A stretch of 40,000 nucleotides of DNA from the NCBI GenBank assembly GCA_018971525.1, contig JAGXAR010000030.1:1-40000 (forward strand), read 5' to 3'. The position numbers were made by a program, and so were the translations under genes. Positions 16,227 to 28,563 of this stretch are shown one piece after another. A model generated the notes under the pieces. That model did no database searches and had not been told where the DNA came from. It saw only the letters and a program-made list of their open reading frames with translations. Position 1 is the first letter of the stretch, and each line of letters opens with the position of its first letter. The DNA is from Nitrospirota bacterium (GTDB lineage Bacteria; Nitrospirota; Nitrospiria; Nitrospirales; Nitrospiraceae).

Positions 16227-17285
16227 ATGAATCGGATGTTTGCATGGATCATGGTGGGAGGGCTGGCCATTCCCTGGCTGCCGCTCGATGCCGCTGCCTC
16301 GAACTGTCAGGTGGAGACGCCTGCTTCAGGCCCGGGGGTGGCGTTGACGCTTCATCTGGGCGCCGACTGCACGGAGCAAGAGCGAGAGGCGCGAGCGGTG
16401 GATGCGACGCAGTTGCTGCAGGCGTTCAGGGAAGGGAAGGGGATCGATCTCTCAGGGGTGGTCATTCGCGGCGAGCTGTCTTTGGATACGTTGCCCGTGG
16501 GTCCGTTGCCGTCCGAGCTTGAGGGGATGAAGGAGCTGCAGGTGCGCGAGGTGCGCGTGATTCCCGGCTCCATGACGATCGTCAATTCGGTGGTGCGCGG
16601 AGCGATCAGGCACCGATCGACACAAGGGCTGCTGGTGGTGAAGGGGGCTGTGAAGTTCAGCGGGACCAGGTTTGAAGAGATCGTTGACCTCTCGCGGGCT
16701 GTGTTCATGCAACCGATGACGTTATCAGGGGCGGTGTTCTTGCGGGAGAGCTATTTTGTGCAGGGACGATTTCTGCGCGACCTGTTTGCCGAGAAAACGG
16801 CGTTTGGCCCACATACGAGATTCCACCGATCTGTATTCCAGGGGCCGGTCACCTTCCAGCAGTCGGGGTTCAACGGGTTGGCGGAGTTTTTGGAGGTGGT
16901 CTTCGAGAAGGATGCCAATCTGTCGCGCACCTATTTCAAGTTGGGTACAGGGTTTTCCGGGAGCCGCTTTCAAGGCCTGGCGGATTTCTCTGAAGCATCG
17001 TTTGACCGTGAGGCGTTTTTCACCTTTACCAGGTTCGACGGAGACGCGTACTTTCGCCGGGCCACGTTCCGATCGACGGCGGATTTTTCCGATGCGTCGT
17101 TCAAGGGGCGAGACGACTTTTCCAAAGTCTTTTTCGAAAAAGGTCCACAGTTTACCAGAGCGACGCGATCGGAGACCGCTCCGGCACCCCTGGGGCTCGA
17201 AAATCAGAGAATACAGTATGCGATCACCCTCTCTCTTCTAGTGTTCAGCGTCCTGCTGATCGTCTATCTGATTCGGTCGCGTTGA
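16227..17285 (+). CDS. Exported pentapeptide-repeat-like protein with C-terminal membrane anchor
   Basis: The 352-aa product has a signal peptide (residues 1-24, ending AAA-SNC). From about residue 160 to 310 it repeats an A-x-F-x-x-[AST]-x-F pattern (FQGLADFSEASF, FRSTADFSDASF, FKGRDDFSKVF), typical of degenerate pentapeptide repeats that form a right-handed beta-helix. A C-terminal helix (LSLLVFSVLLIVYLI) plus RSR ends the protein, so the helix repeat should face the periplasm. ATG at 16227 follows AAGGGCG; a TTG at 16194 would add 11 residues. Such proteins are often scaffolds; no target is evident. Divergent from the S16 protease gene (145-bp gap). Confidence 0.78.
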   Translation: MNRMFAWIMVGGLAIPWLPLDAAASNCQVETPASGPGVALTLHLGADCTEQEREARAVDATQLLQAFREGKGIDLSGVVIRGELSLDTLPVGPLPSELEGMKELQVREVRVIPGSMTIVNSVVRGAIRHRSTQGLLVVKGAVKFSGTRFEEIVDLSRAVFMQPMTLSGAVFLRESYFVQGRFLRDLFAEKTAFGPHTRFHRSVFQGPVTFQQSGFNGLAEFLEVVFEKDANLSRTYFKLGTGFSGSRFQGLADFSEASFDREAFFTFTRFDGDAYFRRATFRSTADFSDASFKGRDDFSKVFFEKGPQFTRATRSETAPAPLGLENQRIQYAITLSLLVFSVLLIVYLIRSR

Positions 17286-17320
17286 CAGGGGGCTTTCCCC
17301 TCGCTGACCACTACTAATAG

Positions 17321-18166
17321 ATGGAGGCTTGCTCCGTCTCCCCCAAAGCTGGTATAAGTCCGCTTGTGGATAACCGCCTCGACGCCATCGAACAAGCCGA
17401 ATTACCCTATCAGGTTCGCATCGAGAACTTTGAAGGGCCCCTCGATCTCTTGCTTCATCTCATTAAGAAAAGCGAGATCAACATCTACGACATTCCCATC
17501 CACCTGATTGCTCAGCAATACCTCACCTATATTGAGGCGATGGAAGACCTGAATCTGACGGTCGCGGGGGAATTTCTCGTGATGGCGGCGACCTTGCTCC
17601 AGATCAAATCCAAGATGCTGCTTCCCGCCGATGAGACGGCTGCTGATGAAGAAGACGGGCCCGATCCCCGCGAGGAATTGGTGCGGCGGCTGCTTGAGTA
17701 CAAACAGTTCAAAGAAGCCGCCCGTCAGTTGGACGAACACGAGCGGTTGTGGCGGGAGATTTACAGCCGTGAACAGAGCCCGGCGGTCGAATTGGAATCG
17801 GATGAGACGCTGTTGGACAATGTCAGCCTGTTCGATTTAGTGGATGCGTTGCAGGGGATCCTCGATCGCAATCCCGGCAAGAAGTTCATGGATATCCTCC
17901 CCGACAACTTGACGGTTCGCGAGCGAATGAACACGATTTTGGAAATGTTAGAGGGGCAGGAGTCCGTGAATTTTGTCGAACTCTTCGAGTCGTCCTGCCA
18001 TCGGCTCGTGATCATCGTCACGTTCTTGGCGTTGCTGGAACTCATGAAGCTTCGAACGGCTCGGGTATTCCAGACAGAACATTTTGGGCCGATTCTCGTG
18101 TCGCGCGCCTTCTCACTCGTACCAGACCCGGCGGAATTGGATGATGCTGAATGGAGGGGAGCATGA
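17321..18166 (+). CDS. scpA: Segregation and condensation protein A
   Basis: ScpA is the kleisin that bridges SMC heads in the SMC-ScpA-ScpB condensin complex. The 281-aa protein shows the hallmark YQVRIENFEGPLDLLLHLI at residues about 27-45, then INIYDIPIHLIAQQYL and FLVMAATLLQIKSKMLLP of the SMC-neck-binding domain, a variable acidic middle, and a winged-helix C-terminus. The start is not certain: ATG at 17321 has no clear SD, and a GTG at 17366 would remove 15 residues. It ends in an ATGA overlap with scpB. smc is not in the window. Confidence 0.95.
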   Translation: MEACSVSPKAGISPLVDNRLDAIEQAELPYQVRIENFEGPLDLLLHLIKKSEINIYDIPIHLIAQQYLTYIEAMEDLNLTVAGEFLVMAATLLQIKSKMLLPADETAADEEDGPDPREELVRRLLEYKQFKEAARQLDEHERLWREIYSREQSPAVELESDETLLDNVSLFDLVDALQGILDRNPGKKFMDILPDNLTVRERMNTILEMLEGQESVNFVELFESSCHRLVIIVTFLALLELMKLRTARVFQTEHFGPILVSRAFSLVPDPAELDDAEWRGA

Positions 18167-19002
18167 GCTCAACCGTGGAACAAGAAACGGACGACATGGT
18201 TCTGACAGAGGTAGCGCCAGTCATTGAGGGCAGCGGGGTGCCGGACGATGCGGCGAAGAAAGCCAGCGTCGAGGGGGTGAACAGCCAGGCGGAGGCTATC
18301 GGCGCGCGGGAGCTTAAAGCCATTCTTGAAGCTGTCTTATTCGTGTCGCCCGAACCGGTGCCGGTCGCTCGGCTGATGTCTATCTTGGGGACGGTCTCAA
18401 AAGCCGAAGTGGTTCAGGCGCTGGAATTGCTTACGCACGATTTAGATCAGGATGGGCGAGGCATTCAGCTCGTGCAGGTCGCAGGCGGATATCGGCTGGT
18501 GACGAAGCAGGAGTATGGACCCTGGCTGAAACGGATGGATAAGGCCAAGGCGGCGCAAAAGCTTTCTCGCTCCGCGCTCGAATCTCTCGCCATTATCGCC
18601 TATAAACAGCCGCTCGTGCGGTCTGAGATCGAAGAGATTCGTGGCGTCGAAACGTCCGGTGTCCTGCGTACGTTGTGTGAGCGCAAGCTAGTGCGGATCG
18701 TCGGGCGAAAAGATGTGCCGGGTCGGCCGATCATGTATGGGACGACCAAGTTCTTTCTCGAGCATTTCGGTTTACAAGATTTGAGCCAGCTCCCGCCGTT
18801 GCGTGAATTCAAAGAACTCGGCGAGTCCGAGCAGGCCCTCTTGCCGATCGAAGTGGAGTCACTGGTGGGGGTCGAGACCTCCGAGACGTCCTACTCAGAA
18901 GCACTCCCGGTCACGAGTGATCTTGCGGAAGATGAGGCCGTGGTGGCCTTCGATGCAGAGACCGACGATGTGCTGCTTGAAGAACCGGTTGAACAGGCTT
19001 AA
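18163..19002 (+). CDS. scpB: Segregation and condensation protein B
   Basis: ScpB dimers bind the middle of ScpA and complete the condensin complex. The 279-aa product has an Asp/Glu-rich N-terminal extension (about 40 aa), then two winged-helix domains: ELKAILEAVLFVSPEPVPV, and LSRSALESLAIIAYKQPLVRS with IRGVETSGVLRTLCER, typical of the family. The acidic C-terminal tail of about 60 aa is not typical. ATG at 18163 is preferred because GGAGGGG lies upstream and it overlaps the scpA stop (ATGA); an in-frame ATG at 18151 is less likely. Confidence 0.95.
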   Translation: MSSTVEQETDDMVLTEVAPVIEGSGVPDDAAKKASVEGVNSQAEAIGARELKAILEAVLFVSPEPVPVARLMSILGTVSKAEVVQALELLTHDLDQDGRGIQLVQVAGGYRLVTKQEYGPWLKRMDKAKAAQKLSRSALESLAIIAYKQPLVRSEIEEIRGVETSGVLRTLCERKLVRIVGRKDVPGRPIMYGTTKFFLEHFGLQDLSQLPPLREFKELGESEQALLPIEVESLVGVETSETSYSEALPVTSDLAEDEAVVAFDAETDDVLLEEPVEQA

Positions 19003-19429
19003 GTTTCAGCTTCAATGGACCTGCCTGCTCCCTGGGCTTCAGTCCGTCCGCGCGTGACCCCTGCTCTAGGATTAATTGCTCGTCCCTTCCTTCTTTCTCC
19101 ACATCCTTCCCGAGACGGGGCCTGAATCGCGCTTGGATTGCGTGCGCAACGAGGGCCTTCTGATTGCTCAACTTTTCAATAAGGAGTGGCCAGACTGTCC
19201 TTTACTGCGCGCATCGAACGAGCACAGCTTTATCGTGCGCGTTCTGCGAGCAAGAAGGGCGGTCTGGCTACTCCCTTGCGTGAAGCTGCGCGTTGCGCGG
19301 GTGCCAAGGGCGCTCAGCCCCGTTGACTCCCTTCAAGCCGCTTTGTTAGACTTGCCGTTCTCAATCTAAGTTGTTGAAAGAGGCGAAGTTCTTCGGTACC
19401 ACCCAGTCTAGTCACACGAGGCACCACAA
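19003..19429. other. Intergenic stretch of repeat DNA, no supported gene
   Basis: The 427-bp gap contains the family B copy at 19183-19275 and diverged pieces of it on both sides (AACGAGGGCCTTCTGA near 19148, CTGCGCGTTGCGCGGG near 19285). A 97-codon open frame crosses it but is explained by the repeat. No promoter for the downstream NHL gene stands out. Confidence 0.5.
19183..19275. repeat. Family B palindromic element, copy 3 (reverse orientation)
   Basis: Arms 19183-19200 and 19258-19275 pair with 15 of 18 matches. The 43-nt core at 19206-19248 is the reverse complement of the core at 25873-25915 with only 2 differences. Confidence 0.75.
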
Positions 19430-22414
19430 ATGATCAAAACATGGCTGCTCGACGAGATGTTTCGGTTTGATCGAACGCATTTGACTATCGAAGGTACCCA
19501 GGGAGAATGGGGTGCCGGCGATTCGATTGCCGAAGAAGAAGAACTTCCGCCGCCCCCGGCGAATGTGTTCGCGAAACCGGGGAATGGGCGGGTCACCATT
19601 ACCTGGGATCCCGTTCCCGATGCCATGTATTACAATCTCTATTTCCAAACTACCAAGGGCGTGGCGATCAAGTTCTCCGAACTCACGCGTCCGATAGCCG
19701 GCGAAGACGATTTTAAAGCCGTTATCGGGGTGAAGAAAGATAAGGGCACCTGTTTGGAAGGCGTTCAGAGTCCCTTTATCCATGACGACCTGGCTAACGG
19801 GACCTGCTACCACTATGTCGTGACCGTGGTCACGCAAAAGGGGGAGAGTCTCGAATCTCAAGAGGTCATGGCGATCCCCTCGCCTTATCTGTTGGCCATG
19901 AGCATCGGTCGGGAAGGTGTGGACGATGGGGAGTTCAGTTCGCCCACGGGGATCGCGCTCGACAAGGACGGGAACATCTACATCGCCGATACCGATAACC
20001 ATTCGATTCAGAAACTCGACAAGTCGGGGAAGTTTCTCGCGCGATGGGGCGGCGACCCCTCTTCCCAAGAAGGGAACTTCTACTATCCGCGTGGATTGGC
20101 GGTCGGGCCGAACGATGTCCTTTATATCGCAGATAGCGGCAATAACCGCGTGCAGAAGTTCGATCTCGATGGCAATGTGATGCAGGCCTGGGGCAAGTTC
20201 GGGTTTGCGTGGCGCGGGGCCGAGCTGGGCAAGTTCGACGTGCCCTGGGGGCTTGCGACGGACTCGGAAGGGAATCTCTACGTGTCCGACACGAGCAACG
20301 CACGCATTCAGAAATTCACCTCGGACGGAACGGCGTTACTCAAATGGGGCCGTGACGGGAGCTTCGACGGCGCCTTCTTTTTCCCACGCGGCGTGGCGGT
20401 CGATTTTGTCGGCAATATCTTCGTGGCCGATGAAAGCAATAATCGCATTCAGAAGTTCGATGCCCGTGGGAGCTTCCTTGCCAAGTGGGGTCGAGAAGGT
20501 GCCGGCCCCGGCCAATTCAAGTCCCCCTGGGGGATTGCCTGCGATGCGCTCGGCAACGTCTATGTAGTCGATACCGGGAACCATCGCATTCAAAAGTTCG
20601 ATGGCAACGGGACATTCCTCTGTGCCTGGGGGAACCGCGGGAAATCAGAAGGGCAGCTCAATTTCCCATACGGGATCGCGGTCGACAAAGAGGGTTGCGT
20701 CTATGTGGTCGACAGTGGCAATGGCCGCATTCTCAAGTATGTGCCGACCGACGAGGAGGTTAATCGCGGGAAGGATGCGGCTTTGGCTTCTGCCAATAAG
20801 GTGCCAAGCGAGACTCCGCCGCCCCGCAGCGTGGCGGTCAAAGCCGGCGATACGGAGGTCTTTCTGAGTTGGATGGAAGTCCCTGGCGCCCAGTCCTACA
20901 ACATCTATTTCAATACGACCCCCAACCTCACGAGCCAGTCGGCGACGAAAATCGAAGGGGTGATGAATCCCTACGCGCACACCGGTCTCTCGAACGATAC
21001 GCCGTATTACTATGCCGTGACTGCGGTGTTCGAGTCCGGCGCCGAAAGCGAGTTGTCGAGCGAAGTGGTGGCTACGCCGGTGCTCATCGATGTCACGGCG
21101 CCGCAAAATCCATACGCGGTGGTGAATCATGGCGCGTTCATGACGAATACGCCGGAAGTCATCGTCACGATTTCAGCGAACGATGTCGATACCGGAGTAT
21201 CGGCATACTTTATCTCGGAAGCGCCCATGACTCCCACGGCGGGGACGCCGGGATGGGTCGATGTGACGCCGGCCTTAAAGTTTGGTGCGACGATTCCGTT
21301 TATCTTGTCGCTGGGAGACGGGCAGAAGACGATTTATGTCTGGTTCAAGGATGTGGGAGGCAATGTCTCCACCCCTGCAAGCTGCACGATTTTGGTCAAC
21401 ACGTCGGGATATCTATGCGTGTCCGAATGGGGCCGAACGGGGCGCGGGGCGTCCCTGCTGCATGGCGGCGAGTTCATGGCCCCGGTGTACGGTCTCTGCG
21501 TCGATCAGCAAGGATCGCTGTTCGTGGTCGACAACGGCAATAACAGGATTCAGAAATTCGACAATGCCGGAAACTTCATCATTCTCTGGGGAAATTTCGG
21601 TTCGGCCAATTCGAATTTCCATAACCCCACCGGAATTGCGTGCGACGGCAAGGGGGACGTCTGGGTGGTCGATACGAACAATCACCGTGTCCAGAAATTC
21701 GACGGGAAGCTCGGCGGCTATCTCATGAAGTTCGGGTCGCGCGGAAACGGCGAAGGGCAGTTCAACTCACCCTGGGGTGTCGCGGTAGATCGGGTGCGTG
21801 GGTATGTCTATGTGGTCGACAGCGCCAATTTCCGAGTCCAGAAGTTCGATATGAACGGGGAGTTCATCATGTCCTGGGGCAGCTTCGGGAACGGAGACGG
21901 CCAGTTCTACTTCCCGCGCGGCGCGGCTGTGGATCAGGCGGATGGGTCCGTCTACGTCGTCGACATGGGCAATCACCGGATTCAGAAGTTTGATACGAGC
22001 ACCAACGTGCTCCCGCAGTTGCTGACCAAGTGGGGCGGCAGTGCCGAGCCGGGCCACGCAAGCAGCCCGCACGCACAGGAGGCGGGTCAATTACGGTCAC
22101 CCTGGGGCATCACGGTCGATGGAGCCGGCGATGTCTATGTGACGGACACAGGGAACCACCGTATCGAGAAATTCGACAAAGAAGGCAATTTCATCACCCA
22201 GTGGGGCGGGTTCGGTAACGGCAAAGGCCAATTCAATTTCCCCTACGGCATTGCAGTCGATGCCAAAGGAAGCGTGTTTGTCGTCGATAGCGGGAACACC
22301 AGGGTCGAGCAGTTTATGCCGGCCGACGAGGGGAGCGAACGGCTCCAGGAAGACGCCGAGACCGTCGCAGAGATCGAGCAGGCGCAAGTCACAGGTACAA
22401 CAAAAAAGGCATAA
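19430..22414 (+). CDS. NHL-repeat protein: two six-bladed propellers with FN3-like linkers
   Basis: The 994-aa protein starts with a short region and an FN3-like domain (residues about 40-145, with WDPVPDAMYYNLYF). Six NHL repeats follow (about 160-445), each with P-x-GIAVD, G-N-xYVxDT-GNHRIQKFD and WG motifs. Then come a second FN3-like domain (VPGAQSYNIYF), an Ig-like domain with GVSAYFISEAP, and six more NHL repeats (about 665-975). The propellers could bind protein or carbohydrate; no catalytic motif is seen. No signal peptide is evident, yet the domain mix is typical of surface proteins, so location is unclear. SD is weak (GAGG 9 bases upstream). Confidence 0.85.
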   Translation: MIKTWLLDEMFRFDRTHLTIEGTQGEWGAGDSIAEEEELPPPPANVFAKPGNGRVTITWDPVPDAMYYNLYFQTTKGVAIKFSELTRPIAGEDDFKAVIGVKKDKGTCLEGVQSPFIHDDLANGTCYHYVVTVVTQKGESLESQEVMAIPSPYLLAMSIGREGVDDGEFSSPTGIALDKDGNIYIADTDNHSIQKLDKSGKFLARWGGDPSSQEGNFYYPRGLAVGPNDVLYIADSGNNRVQKFDLDGNVMQAWGKFGFAWRGAELGKFDVPWGLATDSEGNLYVSDTSNARIQKFTSDGTALLKWGRDGSFDGAFFFPRGVAVDFVGNIFVADESNNRIQKFDARGSFLAKWGREGAGPGQFKSPWGIACDALGNVYVVDTGNHRIQKFDGNGTFLCAWGNRGKSEGQLNFPYGIAVDKEGCVYVVDSGNGRILKYVPTDEEVNRGKDAALASANKVPSETPPPRSVAVKAGDTEVFLSWMEVPGAQSYNIYFNTTPNLTSQSATKIEGVMNPYAHTGLSNDTPYYYAVTAVFESGAESELSSEVVATPVLIDVTAPQNPYAVVNHGAFMTNTPEVIVTISANDVDTGVSAYFISEAPMTPTAGTPGWVDVTPALKFGATIPFILSLGDGQKTIYVWFKDVGGNVSTPASCTILVNTSGYLCVSEWGRTGRGASLLHGGEFMAPVYGLCVDQQGSLFVVDNGNNRIQKFDNAGNFIILWGNFGSANSNFHNPTGIACDGKGDVWVVDTNNHRVQKFDGKLGGYLMKFGSRGNGEGQFNSPWGVAVDRVRGYVYVVDSANFRVQKFDMNGEFIMSWGSFGNGDGQFYFPRGAAVDQADGSVYVVDMGNHRIQKFDTSTNVLPQLLTKWGGSAEPGHASSPHAQEAGQLRSPWGITVDGAGDVYVTDTGNHRIEKFDKEGNFITQWGGFGNGKGQFNFPYGIAVDAKGSVFVVDSGNTRVEQFMPADEGSERLQEDAETVAEIEQAQVTGTTKKA

Positions 22415-22508
22415 GAGCGGCCACGAGGATCTAGTAGGTTGCAGAACGCGATGTTGGCACGCTAGAAATTCGATGGTTCGCTCGTAGGCACAATAGGAAA
22501 ACACTCCT

Positions 22509-22680
22509 GCAGGATGCTCAAAAAGGCTGTCCAGCAAGGCCGCAACGGGTGATGAGCCGAAGGCGTACCCTCCGGGCTACGTTGAGGGTCTGAATGATGC
22601 GAGAACGCTATAGGGGAAAAGGCGCGTCTTGGCGCACCGGGGTCGGGCGGGTGAGAAGGCAGACTTTTTCAGCATCCTGC
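22509..22680. repeat. Family A element, complete copy with a different core
   Basis: The 172-bp element has inverted ends at 22509-22532 (GCAGGATGCTCAAAAAGGC) and about 22658-22680 (AGACTTTTTCAGCATCCTGC). Its core differs from the 3621 copy but shares a GGGTCGGGCGGGTGA-like part with the 13925 copy. It lies between the NHL gene and guaB, ending 16 bp before the guaB start. Confidence 0.75.
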
Positions 22681-22686
22681 TAGTGA

Positions 22687-24162
<1,476 letters not shown>

Positions 24163-24167
24163 AACCA

Positions 24168-24277
24168 AGAGCGAATGGCGTATGGCTTATGGCCGATAGC
24201 AGGAACGCCGGTCGCGCATTTCCTCCTTAGCTTACCCATTTTCTTTCTACTGCCATCAGCCATCAGCTATAAGCTCT
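24168..24277. repeat. Imperfect inverted repeat in the guaB-guaA gap
   Basis: Left arm 24168-24197 (ATGGCGTATGGCTTATGGC) pairs imperfectly with right arm 24252-24277 (GCCATCAGCCATCAGCTAT). The right arm ends 10 bases before the guaA start. It could attenuate or stabilise the transcript. Confidence 0.45.
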
Positions 24278-24286
24278 TTGCGAAGT

Positions 24287-25843
24287 ATGGAACTCTGGCA
24301 CAATAGAATCCTGGTCCTTGACTTCGGGTCGCAATACACGCAACTGATTGCACGCCGCATTCGCGAAGCCCAAGTTTACTCGCAAATTCTGCCCTGCACC
24401 GTTCCCTTGGCGACCATTCTCGCCTATCGTCCACAAGGCATTGTGTTGTCTGGTGGCCCCTCCAGCGTGTATGAGAAGAAAGCGCCGTCCGTTCCCAAGG
24501 AACTCTTCGACCTGGGGATTCCCATTCTTGGTATTTGCTACGGGATGCAGCTGGTGACACATCTCTCCGGCGGAGAGGTGGCCAAGTCCAAGCACCGGGA
24601 GTACGGCCGGGTCGACCTGTCCATCGACGACCGCAGCAATCTCTTCAAGGGCATCGGCGAAGGCGGCACGACTGTCGTTTGGATGTCGCACGGCGATCGT
24701 ATAGAACGGATGCCGCCGGGCTTCCGATCCATTGCGCACAGCGGCAATTCACCGATTGCTGCGATGAAGCGCGACGACCACAAGCGAAGGATCTATTGCC
24801 TCCAGTTTCATCCCGAAGTAGCCCATACGGTGGAGGGAACCCGGATCCTTCGGAACTTCGTCTACGACATCTGCGGTTGTCAGCCGACCTGGACGATGCA
24901 GTCCTACGTCGACACGGCGGTGAAGCAGATCCGCGAGCAGGTCGGCAAGGAGCGGGTGATATGCGCCTTGAGCGGCGGTGTGGATTCGTCCGTGGCTGCC
25001 GCGTTGACCCATCGGGCCATTGGCGACCAGCTGACCTGTCTCTTTGTGGACAACGGCGTCCTGCGGGCGGGTGAACGTGATCAGGTACAGAAGACCTTTG
25101 CCTCGCAGATGCACCTCAATATGCGGATTCTCGACCGGACCAATCAGTTTCTGGACGGCCTCAAGAATGTGACGGATCCTGAGCGGAAGCGGAAGATTAT
25201 CGGCCGGCAGTTCATTAAGAATTTCGAAGAGGAGTCCAAGAAGCTCAAGGGCGTCAAGTATCTTGTCCAAGGCACCTTGTATCCGGACGTGATTGAAAGT
25301 GTGAGTTTCAAGGGCCCGTCGGCTACGATCAAGACGCATCACAACGTCGGCGGGTTGCCGGCCCGCATGAAGATGAAGCTCATTGAACCACTGCGAGAAC
25401 TCTTTAAGGATGAAGTCCGTGTATTGGGGAAGGAACTGGGTCTGCCGGATGAGATCGTCTGGCGTCAACCGTTCCCGGGACCTGGGTTGGCAATCCGGGT
25501 GCTCGGGTCCGTCACCAAAGAGCGGCTGGCGATTCTCCGAGCAGCGGAAACGATCGTCGACCAGGAGATCAGGATGGCGGGGCTCTATCGCGAAATCTGG
25601 CAGGCCTTTGCGGTCTTGCTCCCGATTCGGACCGTCGGAGTGATGGGGGACCAGCGGACGTATGAGTATGTGATCGCCATCCGTGCCGTCACGAGCTTGG
25701 ATGGTATGACGGCCGATTGGGCCAAGATTCCGAATGACGTGCTGGGCAAGATGTCGAACCGGATCATCAATGAAGTGAAGGGCGTCAACCGGGTGGTGTA
25801 CGACATCAGCTCGAAGCCGCCGGCCACGATTGAATGGGAGTAG
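24287..25843 (+). CDS. guaA: GMP synthase (glutamine-hydrolysing)
   Basis: GuaA aminates XMP to GMP. The 518-aa product has a class I glutamine amidotransferase domain (residues 1-200: [27 protein letters not shown], nucleophile Cys84 in GICYGMQL, and FHPEVAHT), then the ATP-pyrophosphatase domain with the P-loop SGGVDSS from residue 229, and the dimerisation domain ([13 protein letters not shown], and the C-terminal [11 protein letters not shown]-like end). The frame also opens at a TTG at 24278; ATG at 24287 gives the usual N-terminus. No strong SD is present, which is odd for a housekeeping gene. Confidence 0.97.
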   Translation: MELWHNRILVLDFGSQYTQLIARRIREAQVYSQILPCTVPLATILAYRPQGIVLSGGPSSVYEKKAPSVPKELFDLGIPILGICYGMQLVTHLSGGEVAKSKHREYGRVDLSIDDRSNLFKGIGEGGTTVVWMSHGDRIERMPPGFRSIAHSGNSPIAAMKRDDHKRRIYCLQFHPEVAHTVEGTRILRNFVYDICGCQPTWTMQSYVDTAVKQIREQVGKERVICALSGGVDSSVAAALTHRAIGDQLTCLFVDNGVLRAGERDQVQKTFASQMHLNMRILDRTNQFLDGLKNVTDPERKRKIIGRQFIKNFEEESKKLKGVKYLVQGTLYPDVIESVSFKGPSATIKTHHNVGGLPARMKMKLIEPLRELFKDEVRVLGKELGLPDEIVWRQPFPGPGLAIRVLGSVTKERLAILRAAETIVDQEIRMAGLYREIWQAFAVLLPIRTVGVMGDQRTYEYVIAIRAVTSLDGMTADWAKIPNDVLGKMSNRIINEVKGVNRVVYDISSKPPATIEWE

Positions 25844-25845
25844 AG

Positions 25846-25939
25846 GGGAATGGCTCGGCTGGCTCCCGTGCCCGCAGAACGCGCACGATGAAGCGGTGCT
25901 CGTTCGATGCGCGCAATAGGACCCAGCCAAGCCACTCCC
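25846..25939. repeat. Family B palindromic element, copy 4
   Basis: Arms 25846-25862 and 25923-25939 pair with 15 of 17 matches. The 43-nt core is at 25873-25915, same orientation as the copy at 6376. It lies between guaA and the pseudouridine synthase gene. Confidence 0.75.
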
Positions 25940-25963
25940 TGAGGAAAGGTGTAACGGAGAAGC

Positions 25964-26781
25964 ATGGAAGTTAGACTCCAGAAAATCATTGCCGGAACCG
26001 GATTGGCTTCGCGGCGAAAGGCCGAGGAGTGGATTGCCTCAGGACGCGTGACCGTCAACGGGAAAGTTGTGACGGAACTCGGCACCAAGGTCGACCCGGA
26101 TCGCGTCCACATCAAGGTGGATGGCAAGCACCTGAGTTGCGCCCAGCCGTTCGTCTATCTGCTGCTCAATAAGCCGAAGAACGTGATGTCGACGTTGAAC
26201 GATCCTGGAGGCAGGCCCACGGTGAAGGACTATCTCCGCGGGATATCGGTGCGGGTGTTTCCCGTCGGTCGATTAGATTTCGACAGCGAGGGATTGATGC
26301 TCCTGACCAATCACGGCGATTTGGCCCAAACGTTGCTCCATCCCCGCTACCATGTACCCAAGACCTATCTCATCAAGGTCAAGCAGGTGGTGACGGATGA
26401 ACATATCCGGCAGTTAGAGCAGGGCGTGCAGCTGGAAGACGGCATGACCAGTCCGGCTATCGTCAAGAAGGTCAAAAAGGCCAAGCAGAACTCCTGGTTG
26501 GAGATTACGATCCGCGAAGGGCGCCAGCATCAAGTGAAGCGCATGTTGGAGGCGGTCGGTCATCCGGTCTTGAAACTGACGCGGATTAAGATGGGCCCGT
26601 TGTCGTTGGGTGATCTGGCGTCCGGCGAGTTCAGGTACCTGACCGATCGTGAAGCCAATGCGTTGCGCGAGCTTGCGGAACAGAAGCAGGCGTCGGCAGA
26701 GGACACAGAGAAGCAGGCTCCACGGGCAAAGAGGCCGGTGAGTCGGGTCGGATGGGCCCGCTCCAAGAAAGCGAAGGTGGT

Positions 26782-26785
<4 letters not shown>
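25964..26785 (+). CDS. rluB: RsuA/RluB-family rRNA pseudouridine synthase
   Basis: The enzyme isomerises uridine in rRNA, most likely in 23S rRNA. The 273-aa product starts with an S4 RNA-binding domain (residues 1-60: [21 protein letters not shown]), then the synthase domain with [12 protein letters not shown], the catalytic Asp105 in [10 protein letters not shown], and the [18 protein letters not shown] motif. The C-terminal 40 aa are Lys/Arg/Ala-rich. Homology to RluB is likely, but RsuA or RluF types cannot be fully excluded. GGAG lies 5 bases before the ATG. It overlaps aspS by 4 bp. Confidence 0.9.
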
Positions 26786-28545
<1,760 letters not shown>

Positions 28546-28563
28546 GGAGGAGTCATCCGTCCC

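Noticed and set aside
19076-19369. Open frame of 97 codons between scpB and the NHL gene
   Set aside because: It runs through the family B repeat and nearby fragments. The same peptide-like string (FIVRVLRA) appears where other family B copies are translated, so it comes from the repeat and not from selection on a protein.
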